Shown piece after piece: positions 1 to 10,753 of a stretch of 64,000 bases of DNA. Source of the stretch: Stentor roeselii. Its lineage: Eukaryota > Ciliophora > Heterotrichea > Heterotrichida > Stentoridae. Position 1 is the first letter of the stretch. Every line of letters begins with the position of its first letter. Made by a program: the position numbers and the translations under genes. The notes below the pieces were generated by a model. That model did no database searches. It was given only the letters and a program-made list of their open reading frames with translations, and was not told the origin of the DNA. Where the stretch lies: positions 1 to 64,000 of the forward strand of contig RSEH01000072.1 of NCBI GenBank assembly GCA_006503475.1, written 5' to 3'.

Positions 1-76
1 CACCCTAACACCCTAACACCCTAACACCCTAACACCCTAACACCCTAACACCCTAACACCCTAACACCCTAACACC
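1..76. repeat. Telomere, left chromosome end
   Basis: Nine perfect tandem copies of the 8-mer CACCCTAA occupy 1-72, followed by CACC and then unique AT-rich sequence. The C-rich strand runs 5' to 3' inward, which is the orientation expected at a left chromosome end. The 8-base unit (CCCTAACA class) is of the kind reported for heterotrich ciliate macronuclear chromosomes. Confidence 0.97.
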
Positions 77-2213
77 AAATTAATAAACTAATATCAAGAA
101 ATTTAAGATTTAATTTATAACATAGATCTAAATAATGTAAATAATATGAATTTGCTACTAGCTAGCTCATATTTAGTCGAAGCTGTTCACCAGACAAAGA
201 AATAGAAGATAATTTGAAAAACAAATAAAGCGAAAATGAAATCTAATTCCAAACCCAAAAAGCGAATGAAGACATTAAAGCAAGAAATGATGCTTTTAAT
301 TCACAATTTAAAGAAGAAATTTTCAAAATATTATTAACCATCTAATAACTGATTCTAAGTAAATGCATTACATTATTTTGTATAATATAGATAACAAAAA
401 ATTTAATACTTTCTTCATCCTTATAAAAAAGGATTAAAAATTAGTTACCTCCTTTGGAATTTCCAAAATTAATCTTCATGATTTATTGTCCAAATTTCCT
501 ACTATATCGTATTACTTGAAGGATACACAATTGAGAAAATAAAATGTATCTTGAAAATATATGAATTGATATTATAAATATTATTAAGAGTAAATTTTTT
601 GTTTAAACTGGCAAAAGGACTGCGGGCCAAGTTAGTTAGAATTAAAATATTTATAATATAATAATTCATTTTTTAATCGTTACTTAGTAAAAAGGATTAT
701 ATATATGACATATTTCGGCAACTCATTAAAAAGTATACCCTATTTCTAAATTAATTCTTAAATTTATAACATCTGTGAATTTTTTAGTACTTTGTTTTTG
801 AGGAGTTTTAATTAAATAAATTTATAATATAACTTGGAAAACTAATTACTAAACAAACACTACATTAATAATGATTTGAGAAATACTCTTACAATTGTAT
901 TTGAGATCGAAAATATTTTGGGCCAAAGGAAATTCAAGAATATTAATCAAATATTATAGCTGACATCTAAGAAATTATCATAATTTTTTACTATTCAATC
1001 AAAATATTGCTAAACAAATATAAACCCATTCAATCATCCAATTCAAAAAACCCCTAATTATAACTAATAATTATTGTACTTGAGTGTTTTTCCAAGGGCA
1101 AGCTAGTCATGCTCGACTTCTTTTTCACTTGGCATAATTCCAGTAGCCATGAAAACTACCAAGGATTTTTTGGGCTTCATCTGAATCTTTTTGAACTTCT
1201 TGTTAGTATTGTTGCAAACAGTATTAACCTGCTTGAAACTGTAAGTTCCACTGGAAAACAAGGCTTTCAGCACCTTGATGACTTGCTTAATTGAAGCTTT
1301 TCTTAATACTTTAGCTCTGGCTTTGGTTTCGAAGTGAGCGTCACTTAGCACAGGAATTTTCAGGACTCTGATCACAAGTGCCAAGAAACTCTTTATCTTT
1401 TGAGTTTTCAGACCACAAACGCATCAGATTCGTTGTCTGAAATCGCTGAAGACGATATTGATGACACATTTTTTTCTTATTAGTCGAATTTTTTACTTCT
1501 TCGACTTTCTTTTCTTCTTCAGCCTTCACTGGTATAGCGGCTTCTGGTTTTTTTGCCTTTACTTTGCCGGTTTATTTGATAGCACCTTTTTTGCTAGCTC
1601 GCACCTGAAGTCCAGTTTTTTTTATACCTTTATGCTCTGGGTTTCCTAATTTCCACTTAAGAGGAGCTGCTTGATGACTTTTTGTGGCCATTTGTATGAA
1701 TGCGAGCTGCTCGGTGACTTTTCGTTACCTTTTTATTTTAGAAAGAACTCAAACTTCAAGATTTCTTCTTTATCCCTTAAACTTTCTCTTTCTTAGCATC
1801 TGGTTTTTGGTAATGTCTGTGAGTCTGTTTTAGTCACTTAACTAATAGGCCTACTTGATATCAGAACAGCACTTAACTAGTAAATGAACCACTTCTGTCA
1901 TTTTCTAGAGTTTTAATATAGTTTGTGGAATCCTTTCTGCCTTTACCATCTATACCAGATCTGAAATTTTCGTTCTTATCTACTCTGTCTACCTTTGATT
2001 CATCATTTCGATAGTTAAGACCCGTTTGAGGATGTTAAAAGTAGTAAAAAACCTTAAAAATGATGATATTGGAAGTGAATTAAAAACTGGAGAATAGATA
2101 ACTGCTTAAGATCGATTCACTATATGTAAATAGAAAAATCGTTGTCTTATTCAATGTAAAGATTAATCTTTAGGTCGATTTAGTATAAATTTTAAATAAG
2201 TAATGGTATAAAT
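77..2213. other. Subtelomeric gene-poor DNA
   Basis: AT-rich sequence with no intact gene that I can support. A stretch near 230-345 (plus strand) reads like decayed Lys-rich coding sequence. The only stronger remnant is the minus-strand fragment at about 1103-1700, listed separately. I saw no RNA gene or terminal inverted repeat. Confidence 0.6.
1103..1700 (-). pseudogene. Decayed gene for a Lys-rich basic protein
   Basis: Reading the minus strand, three successive frames carry low-complexity but coding-like peptides: a segment with GIKKTGLQVRASKKGA, a charged Lys/Glu stretch around 1500-1540, and a basic segment around 1103-1384 with KKSLVVFMATG. Frames change at about 1380 and 1460, and one stop interrupts the upstream part. 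Together this looks like one gene broken by small indels and a nonsense change rather than three genes. The family is not recognised; the Lys-rich composition would suit a nucleolar or chromatin protein, which is only a guess. Confidence 0.3.
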
Positions 2214-2897
2214 ATGTCCTGCTCTTACGATGGCTGTCCTCTTGAAATCCGAAATTATTGTACGGGTTGCCCTATAATTACAAATTGGTGCGATGATCAC
2301 TCAAATACTCATGAAAATGAGCCAGATCACTATCTTATATCTATCACCAATAAGAACTTGAATATTGAATCTTTTAGTGATTTGAATTTAAAAATCCAAA
2401 GTTTTATTGTTCAGATTGTTTATAATACTGAAAAAGTAATCATAGCTTTGAAAAAGGCCTCAAATGAAGCAATAAAGAGCCTGAAAAAAGCAACTAGGAA
2501 CATGAAGAACATCTCAGAATTAGAAAGATATATATTTTCACAAGAAAGAATCTCTTGTTTAGTAGATGAGGTAGGAGAAATCTTAAATAACAAAAAAATC
2601 AGCACACTAAGCAAAATAAGTGATTTAAAACAAGAACTTCATGAAAATTACCAAAATATTAGGAGCCTAACAAAAACCTTGGAAGTTTTCGAAGAAAAAG
2701 AAAGGGAAAGAGTGAAAGGTCATACTCAAGTAGAACTTCAAGCGATGAATAAAAGTCAAAACTGTGATTTCTTATGGAATAACTTTGGCGATAAATATAG
2801 GACTTCTGGTTGGTCAAAAGAATATCTACAAGAAGATTATCGAGAACTTTTATATTCCGATGATGGAAAATATTGTTTTTTTTGTAATCAATATTGA
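2214..2897 (+). CDS. Small Cys/His zinc-binding (B-box-like) plus coiled-coil protein
   Basis: A 227-aa protein. Residues 3-39 contain Cys3, Cys8, Cys16, Cys19, Cys26, His29, His33 and His39 with spacing resembling a B-box zinc finger. From about residue 50 to 180 the protein is Lys/Glu/Leu-rich and should form coiled coil. It lacks the GTPase part seen in the 42-kb cluster, but its Cys/His head resembles the N-terminus of the disabled copy at 39655-41692. The ATG lies in TATAAATATG, close to the start context common in this window. It ends at TGA; seven further codons reach an in-frame TAA, so the exact end depends on UGA being a firm stop. It is the first apparently intact gene from the telomere. 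Function unknown; B-box heads usually mediate protein-protein contacts. Confidence 0.6.
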   Translation: MSCSYDGCPLEIRNYCTGCPIITNWCDDHSNTHENEPDHYLISITNKNLNIESFSDLNLKIQSFIVQIVYNTEKVIIALKKASNEAIKSLKKATRNMKNISELERYIFSQERISCLVDEVGEILNNKKISTLSKISDLKQELHENYQNIRSLTKTLEVFEEKERERVKGHTQVELQAMNKSQNCDFLWNNFGDKYRTSGWSKEYLQEDYRELLYSDDGKYCFFCNQY

Positions 2898-2898
2898 G

Positions 2899-3012
2899 GT
2901 AATCTTCGAAAAAGATTGTAACCTACAACGAAGTTGGTAACCTACATCGAAGGGGGTAACCTATATTGAAGCTAGTAACCTGCATCAAAGAGCGTGACCT
3001 ACATTTAGGTAA
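2899..3012. repeat. 19-bp degenerate tandem repeat, six units
   Basis: Units begin at 2899, 2918, 2937, 2956, 2975 and 2994, with consensus close to GTAACCTACATCGAAGNNG. The first and last units are the most diverged. The array starts one base after the TGA of the upstream gene. The period is not a multiple of three, so it does not look like a coding expansion. Confidence 0.85.
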
Positions 3013-6000
3013 GGGATGTAGAAGACCGTATCATCTACATAGTGATTGTTTGGAGCCTCGAAACGAAAAATGATAAGCTATGGGGGAAACATAATTCTGC
3101 CGATGCAAGAGAATGGAAAGATCGCTACACTGAGTGCATCTATAAAGAGTGGGGATATTAGATTAGGTAATTAGATTCGTATTTAGTGAAAAGCTATCTG
3201 AGTTTCCTTTATTTTAAGTAGTAGTCTAATATCTAGAGTGTCTAAATTCGTCCAATTATAACTAAACAAAACGAAAAAGATGAAGGATAATAAATAAAAG
3301 CTAGATTACTTTTTAAGGGTTGCTTGATTAATCGATTTTATTTATATAAGAATTCTAAATGAACTAAGTTGCCTAAACTTGTTTATTTATCAATGACTCT
3401 ACAAATAAGAGCTCATCACAAAATTATTTAACGCTTCGAATCTCTAGATGCTAATATAGATATAATCTCGGTTTCGAAATATCAGAAACAATAATCCTGA
3501 AAGTCCTCTTTCCAATCAACAGTACAGTACTGATCACATTGAAAAATGCAAAATCAACCAGCATTCAAAATAACATCAGAACTTTCAAAGCCGAAGTCCT
3601 TTGCATTCTAAAAGGAATCTAAATTAAAGAATCTAGTCACTGGCTTATGAATAAATTTTAAACTTCCTAAACAAGTAAAAAAATCTATTATAGTCCAGTA
3701 TAACCCAACCCTACCAAAATCAGAAAAGAAATCAACTACAGGATGTTCATGAAAACCCAGAAAAAATTAGGTTTGTTAAGACTCCAACAAAATTGACAAC
3801 TCTACTGACCTCCACCTCATGTCTTGTGTTATTTGTGACTTCGCAGTAGAAGTCGAAGTCTGATAAGGCATCGAGTACTGATGAAGCTCCAGTGAAAAAA
3901 TTTTAGACACATAGCAAAAAGTTATCGAAACTCACAATATCAAGTGTCTTGTAAATATACAGAAAGGCTTTGGACTCTTTTTGGAACTTTCTAGAGGATT
4001 CAGACAGAGAATTATTTCTGTTTTCCTTTAAATACCTTGAATTTAATTTTCACTTTAGGGTTGAAGCTCAAGTTGAATTGACTCTTGTTTAGTATAATTT
4101 TCAGTTCTTTTGAAACTTGAGGACAAACAATCCTCCGAATTCAGAAAATCCACTGACAAAAACTGAAGTGCACACATTTTTTTCATATTTTGCTTTCATT
4201 CAAAAGCGAAATGCTTTAAAGTAACATTTAGTGCAGGTAAGGCATTTAGTAGCATTACAAATTTCACAAAATGAACCACACGATAAGCGTGACTCATTAA
4301 ACTGAAAAAATCCCTTTTCACAAATAGGATCTCACTGTCTGCTACCAGTCGAGGTGAAATTCGTCTTGAAATTAAGACAAGTCTCAAATTTGAAAACTTT
4401 GGCAGTTTTTTACAAGTTCACAGCGATTTTCATTGATTACAAACTTTCCTGAACCACATTAAAAAGTTCATCGACAATATCAAAGGTATTGAAACACTTT
4501 AAACCAAAAAATCACTTTATTCGGCTTTGCATTCCAAGAAATTTTCTTAGCATGGGACATAAGAGACTTTTTCTTGTTTAAAGAGATCTTTTTGCATACG
4601 CAGGCTTATTGATTTAATTCATTTCTTTGTTTTCCTTGCACAAACAGAAAGAATAATGCTGAAAAACCATGAAGGGCAAGGCACAGGTGTTACAGCTTTA
4701 TAAAAATGAGCAGATTACACAACATTTGTCACAAGATTTGCATTCCTGCAGGGTTTGGTCAAAGTAGCTGCCTTACATGTCGAAGAGTCTCGACAAGAGC
4801 TATCATAAATTTTTAATTTGAGGAAGATAATTTGGGACTTTCGATGATAATTAGAACATATTTATATTCCTAAAAATCAATTCTTTATCCTTTATTCAAA
4901 TGAATGCCTTTCGCGATTATGAAGAACTTGGAATAGAAACATCTAACTTGATTCTAAATATAGGAATTCAGATTATATCATTGTCGGGGCGACTTAAATG
5001 TGGTCATTTATTTCTTATTTTTCGAGGCTGGATGTGAAGTTTATATCGAAAAAGTTTTTAGTTAAATCATATATAACAAAACTCAGGACTTTAAATAAAT
5101 AAGAATCTTTTCGGCATTGAGGAAAATATTAATAAAAGAGTTCAAGCTAAGCAAAAATTGTCAATCGGTACATAATGAATGTTATAGGCCACTTTAATCC
5201 ATTTAAAACTTTAGCGTTAATGAAGGACTCTGAAATTATATTAAATTAATGATATGTTTCACGGGAAAAGGAAGCAATCAAAGCATGCAAAACTTCAGTG
5301 CTGTTACAAAAAATGTATTTGATAGCTTTTATTTCAATAAACCCATTTATCATTCTTATCATTGTTATCATTGAATGATTTTTCTGCAAAGTTATAAAAT
5401 AGTAATGTCCAATCAAATCAAGCTCTTCGCAATTCCCAAAAATATCTCAACAAAAGGCAAACTTTCGGTATAAGAGACTGAAATTCCAAATAGTTCCAAT
5501 ACCATCGCTTTCGACTTCTCAATTATCTTGAAATAAATTTTACTTTTCTTTGGCCTGTCCTTTAGATTCACTCAAGTTTTACCAGTAGCTCTTCTGCTTT
5601 CTCGAGGTACTTCAATTGCTCAAATAGAAATTTTAGTATATTTCTATTAAATAAATGTATGATTAAATTTCGTACATTTTAAATTCTTGGAAAATCAAGT
5701 AAAAATCTTTTGTACTATTTCTTCAGCTTAGAAAGTATTTCAAAATAAAAAAAATTTTTATAACTAACCAATTTGATTTAAGGATTATAAACTTTTTTAA
5801 AAATTAGAGAGTTATTTTAGGTTGTGATTTACTTCCTTATTCTATTAACTAGTTATGGCTACATTCATTTCAAGTTTTAACGAATTCTGAACAGTTGAAG
5901 AATTTTTAGAAATTTGAAAATTCCTAAAATATTTATAGGGGTATTATTCATTGATTCTGACAGCAAAAGAGCCTCAATTCAATACATAAAAACTAATGCA

Positions 6001-6020
6001 AAATAAAACTTATCAATTCG
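3013..6020. other. Subtelomeric region with decayed coding sequence
   Basis: No intact gene is visible. A minus-strand Cys-rich remnant lies at about 3700-4800 and is listed separately. The remainder is AT-rich with stops in all frames and no obvious repeat family. Confidence 0.55.
3700..4800 (-). pseudogene. Decayed Cys-rich membrane-protein gene, relative of the 10.8-kb gene
   Basis: On the minus strand the frame containing CEICNATKCLTCTKC (about 4225-4270) gives a furin-like Cys-rich segment, then an extracellular-type segment (CTSVFVSGFSEF near 4150) like the part of the 10754-16608 protein just after its last Cys-rich block. Upstream pieces with Cys clusters near 4400-4440 and 4640-4740 lie in other frames. 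Several stops and at least two frame changes interrupt it. I infer a decayed paralogue of the neighbouring large receptor gene, read toward the telomere. Family relation is by Cys spacing and segment order only. Confidence 0.45.
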
Positions 6021-6377
6021 ATGAATGATTTGTATTATAATAGTATGGAAAATGAAGATATACTCTCTAAGATCCTCAGGATCGTTGAAGATACAAGCAA
6101 AGAGCTCAAAGAAGTCAAGGGAGAGCTCAAAGAAGTCAAGGGAGAGCTCATAGACTTTAAAGAAGAAGCCAAAGACTTTAAAGAAGAAGCCAAAGAAGAA
6201 TTCACAAGTCTCCAAGAGAACATAAATTTCGAGGTATCCATCATTGATGAATCAATGAGGATACTGAGAGATGAGATGGTGACTCATCTCCGGAGCCTGG
6301 AGGAGAGAATTATTTCACTGGAAAATCAACAACCACAGCCTCCTTCGGGTGTCAATGGAAACGAGTTGATTATTTAG
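6021..6377 (+). CDS. Small acidic/basic coiled-coil protein with internal repeats
   Basis: A 118-aa ORF starting MNDLYYNSMENEDIL and ending at TAG. The middle (about residues 25-65) is built from seven-residue units such as KELKEVK and KDFKEEA, a heptad period expected of a coiled coil; the corresponding DNA is a 21-bp tandem repeat. The C-terminus is Pro/Gln rich. An ATG ten codons in (MENEDI) is an alternative start. No domain recognised. It lies alone between AT-rich gaps in the subtelomere, so it could be a fragment of a larger lost gene, but codon content looks maintained. Confidence 0.45.
   Translation: MNDLYYNSMENEDILSKILRIVEDTSKELKEVKGELKEVKGELIDFKEEAKDFKEEAKEEFTSLQENINFEVSIIDESMRILRDEMVTHLRSLEERIISLENQQPQPPSGVNGNELII
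6102..6194 (+). repeat. Two 21-bp coding minisatellites
   Basis: GAGCTCAAAGAAGTCAAGG-type units at 6102-6122 and 6123-6143, with a partial third, are followed by two copies of a second 21-bp unit at 6153-6173 and 6174-6194. Each unit encodes one heptad of the coiled coil, so length changes would keep the frame. Confidence 0.85.
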
Positions 6378-7740
6378 GTTAATTACAATTTTACTTAAGA
6401 TATCCATAAATACTCTCTGAGGTTCTTTCTAAATATCAAAGCCTTTATAAGATCGAACACGTGAAAACAGGAAAATAAGGGATTTTCGACCCAGAACATA
6501 ATAAATTCCTCATGATTAGGCCCTCTGGCATGAACTTGAGAACGGCTGGTGATTTCGAAAACTCTAAAAGGTAAGAGTGATATTTCCTGAAGATCGAATG
6601 ACAGAAAAGCACTTAATTTAAAAACTATTTCTAATTTGATAAATCATCAAATAATCTGCATCAAAACATGTAAGTCGAAAGAACCCGATATTCCCAATGA
6701 CGAAAAAGTAGGCTATACTGACAAGACTCATTTACCTGAATAAAAAACTCTTTCTCACCATGAAATTGATAAAATATCTTAATCAAATTTTTCTGGTTTG
6801 ATTTTTTGTGATGAAACTTTGATATATTTTATTTTTTGTATTTGCACTAAAAAGAGTTTATTGTTCAGTAGTTTTACACACAAAATGTTTTTTTGAAATG
6901 ATCAAAACTGTTAAAAGTGATAAAGATGATAAGCTCCACACTTTTAGAGTCGGGTCAAAGACCCTTAAACAATTCCAGTTTTTTTGCACTAGTCCATTTA
7001 TGAGACTAGATTTGATGAGCTTTCAAAGTTTTAAAGAGTTGATATTGCTTTAAAACTTGAATAAATCTATCTTGATGGCGTGCGGATAAACTATCACTTT
7101 CTTCTATAAATAACTGTAAATAGTTATTTTCTATATTTTTCGATCGAAGAAAACTTCTGTTCAAGTTTGAACTTCTTCATTAATCAATAATAAGTCGAGT
7201 AGGCCATAAATGATCATTTTGGATGAATCCTGAAAACACATTAGAAGATTTTGAATAAATTTGAATTTTATATTAATATCTCGAATGATCGATATATTTT
7301 CAAAACTTTCGGGGCTATAAATTCGAGCATTTCTCTTAATTCCTCCACTGACAATAATTTAAGATTTTCTTCTATTGAAATTGAATTCATTCAACTCATA
7401 TGAGATTACAAAAATATATTGAAACCCCTTTGAATTATGTTCTTATGATAGTTGAAGTTTGTTGTTGGCTTAATAGTGAGTTGATTATAATTTTTTGTAA
7501 TTTATGAGTGTTTGAATAATCTAAATGTACATTTATTTTTGAATTAAATAAACTTTAGAAACTTTTTGAGAGATATAAAGAAGTTATTATGAATAGTTTC
7601 ACTAAGGTATTATGATTTTTTATAAGAATGAGTCTCCAATTATCGATTCTATGTGATTCAATTTGTGTAAAATTGAATTTATCTTACAAATAACAAAATA
7701 ATTTCAATCTTTTAAGATATTTTTCTGGGTAAGCATATAA
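6378..7740. other. AT-rich intergenic DNA
   Basis: I see no gene, RNA or repeat here. It separates the small coiled-coil gene from the 3' end of the PP2A-like gene. Confidence 0.55.
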
Positions 7741-8706
7741 TTAAAGGGATTTAACTAATTTAAAATAATCTGGAATCTTTCTAGAATCCTTTCCTTCTTT
7801 AAATTGCCTTGGGGCACTGTTAAATTGTATAAATTGGTATCTAAAATTCTCATCAATCTCCAGAATAGAAGCCTTATTCCCACATCTATAGCAATAATTA
7901 GGAGCTGAGAAAATAGAAGCAACATTTCTATCATGAACACAGTTATATCCTTCCATAACAAGATCATGAGACCTAGCAATCAATTCAAGTCCGTTAGTGT
8001 GATTGAATTTTTCACTAATATCTTGTCCAAAAGTGAATCCAGGTCCGCCTCGAGGGACTCCCCATCCAATTCTATCGTCAGGACTTGACCAAAGTAAATC
8101 TATGAGAGGCCCATAATCATAAGAATGTAGATCAATATCCTGAAATCTGTCCAAATGTCTAATTTCCTCAAGAGATTCAAAATTAGGAGAAAGTCCTGCA
8201 TGAAGACATAAAACTTTATTATCAACAAGAGCTGCGAGAGGAAAAAAGTTGAATAAATCTGTGAAATACTTCCAAACTGAAAAATTACCGTATTTTCTGA
8301 TACATTCATCATAAAACCCATAAGTTTGAGTCATAGTAGAACATTCATGATTACCTCTCATTAAAGTTATCCTGTATCTGAATCTAACTTTTAGAGTCAC
8401 AATAAGTGTGATGGTTTCTATTGAATTGTGCCCACGATTTATATAGTTTCCTGTAAAAATATAATTCGTCATAGGTGGACTTCCTCCTATTTTAAATAAC
8501 TCAAGTAGATCATAAAATTGGCCGTGAATGTCTCCGCATATTGTTACTGGAAGTTGAACCGATACGATATTTGACTCTTCTTGTAAAATTTCTTTTGCCT
8601 TTTCACAAAGAGCTTTGATATTTGACTCAGATAAAAGATTGCCTTGAATAAGTTCAGAAATGTACCTGTCAATAGTATCTATTTCAGTATCCGAAAGACT
8701 TATCAT
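7741..8706 (-). CDS. PP2A-like serine/threonine phosphatase catalytic subunit, catalytic motif altered
   Basis: A 321-aa PPP-family protein of near-canonical PP2Ac length. The first metal motif GDIHG is intact (58-62), GNHE follows, then [32 protein letters not shown] and [11 protein letters not shown], all diagnostic of PP2A. The second motif, normally GDYVDRG, reads GNYINRG (86-92). Both Asp are Asn: the first normally bridges the two metals and the second pairs with the catalytic His. The SRQ after GNHE is also changed. The tail runs past the usual DYFL end (DYFKLVKSL). The reading frame is undamaged over its full length, so this looks like a maintained pseudophosphatase or regulatory paralogue rather than a wreck. 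It is read toward the telomere. Confidence 0.85.
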   Translation of the reverse strand: MISLSDTEIDTIDRYISELIQGNLLSESNIKALCEKAKEILQEESNIVSVQLPVTICGDIHGQFYDLLELFKIGGSPPMTNYIFTGNYINRGHNSIETITLIVTLKVRFRYRITLMRGNHECSTMTQTYGFYDECIRKYGNFSVWKYFTDLFNFFPLAALVDNKVLCLHAGLSPNFESLEEIRHLDRFQDIDLHSYDYGPLIDLLWSSPDDRIGWGVPRGGPGFTFGQDISEKFNHTNGLELIARSHDLVMEGYNCVHDRNVASIFSAPNYCYRCGNKASILEIDENFRYQFIQFNSAPRQFKEGKDSRKIPDYFKLVKSL

Positions 8707-10753
8707 ATGATTATTAATAATAACGAATTTGATTTTTTATTATGATAGAGTTATCTTGATGCTCGAACTTGGTTTTGTTAATTGATCTATCCTAATTAGA
8801 TATCTCTGAAAAATACATTTAGAAGTACTTAAACATGAAACTGGAACACTTCTAATAAGGGATGCAAAAAAGATAATCAATAATCAAGGGCATTCAATGC
8901 AAAATTAGAAATATCAAGGAAATGATAACAAAATAGGATTGAAATGCAAGAAAATATTGATGAAAAAGTCCAGGATAGTGAATAATAATCTAAAGATTTA
9001 ACAAATTTTCAGATAACACTTTGAAAAACGAAGATTCGACTAAAGTAATGTAAAAGAATCACTAGTATCAAATAATTGAAATAATTTATTAGAAGAACCG
9101 AAAAACCAGGCAATACAAGACCTGTGTAAAGAAATAAGGAATCAAAGAGAGAATAAACCACCTGGTTTAGGAAGTCTTGGAATAAAAATGCAGCAATTGA
9201 AAACTCACGTATTATATCTCACATAAATTAAAAGCTTCATCCAAACCAACCCTTAGGCTATACTTAGGTTACAGGACCATTTATGAAGGCCAAGAGTTCT
9301 AAACCTCGAAAGAAAATAGCCAAAATCCAGAAAGTTCACAAAAAAACATTATCATGAAATTTTGCGCGATTGATAGAAACTCGAAGTTTAAATGAATGAT
9401 AAAAACAAAAGAAAACAAATGAAAAAATGATAAGTGTGAAGTCCTACTAACTTTGAGTAATTTAATAGAGTAAATATCTGAGAAGTATTGGAAAAATCAT
9501 TGAAGTTATTTTGAATAATTAGTTAAAATTCTTGGTTAAAGATACTCAGAGAGCTTTTTTTGAAAACCTTCCTTTCTCTTTGAGGGAAAGATAAAGGCTT
9601 AACAGGCAGGTCCTTGTCAACTTGATTATATCCCACAGTAATTAATCAACTTTAGAACTTGACTGGTGGCAATACAATGAACAATTTAAGTGAGCCTCTC
9701 AACATTGAAATTGTTTCAAAACTACTGACTCTTACTGTATATCCTTTTTTGAAAATAAGTTTTGCAATTTTCTGTTTTCCTTGCGGAGTGCACCTGGTAG
9801 TCAATTTGGACTGTCAAAAGTTTGTGCTGTGCAAGATTTGGTAATTAAAATGATGATTAATTTAGTAAATCTCTAAATATTAGAGCTTTCAAACTCAAAA
9901 GTTGCTAAGAGCTTATTAATAAGTATCAAGGTTACAATTGTTCAAAATTTTCATTAGATATACTTGACGGGATTCAATATAATTATAATCCATTAGTTGT
10001 AACCTTTTAATCGAAGAAATTAGGTATTTATTTGGAAAAAGGCTAATAAAACAAAACTTGATTATTCGAGATATTTACCCAAGTCTTTTAACATCTATTT
10101 ATTATCGTGGTTTCTTTATCATACCCTCTGCCTTCAGCTTCCCAAAAATTAAAGAATCCCACCTTTATTTGTCAGTCTTATATGGTAGATGAATTTAATT
10201 AGTATATGTTTCTTATACTATAAAATATGATTTAAAAAATATTAACTAGAAGATTCTATGAAGAATTACTCATTCTAATTAAAATCTCAATCTATAAAAA
10301 ATATTAAAACTTCTGGGATAGTTTAAAGAGCAAAAAACTTGAAATCAATAGATTATTGAATCTCAACATTTTCTCTATTTTCAATCGGACTAGTCTTTTA
10401 ATAAAATAGCAGAGTTTAATAATCATTTCACAGAGTAATGAAAATTTTGATGAGACTAACATTTTTTCACCTGGAATTCTTGTACTGTTAGTTTTCGAAC
10501 CATTATCGCATATCAGAGTCCTTCAACTTTCTCCAGGTCTTGATCTAAAAATAACTAAATTTTTACTTGAAGTGCATTACAAAAAAAAAATCAAAGTCTA
10601 ATCCAAGATCTTCAAAAAAAAATCATTCTTTCATCAAAACTCCATAAAAAACCTAGTCAAATATTAAATTAGTTCCGAATCAACACAAAACCTAGACCTG
10701 CTCCATTAACTAAAAAGTCGCCAACAACTGGATTGTTAATTCTTCTACTATAA
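8707..10753. other. AT-rich DNA with traces of decayed coding sequence
   Basis: No intact gene. Around 8870-9340 (plus strand) short in-frame coiled-coil-like stretches occur, listed separately. A 61-codon frame at 9659-9844 has no support as a gene. The last ~150 bp before 10754 should hold the promoter of the receptor gene. Confidence 0.5.
8870..9340 (+). pseudogene. Possible decayed coiled-coil gene
   Basis: Plus-strand stretches such as the one translating to QDLCKEIRNQRENKPPGL (about 9115-9170) look coding, but stops and frame changes occur every 10-50 codons. No family is recognised. It may be a remnant of one of the coiled-coil gene families in this window. Confidence 0.22.

Noticed and set aside
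9659-9844. 61-codon plus-strand ORF.
   Set aside because: Short, in a region with decayed sequence, without start context or recognisable domain.
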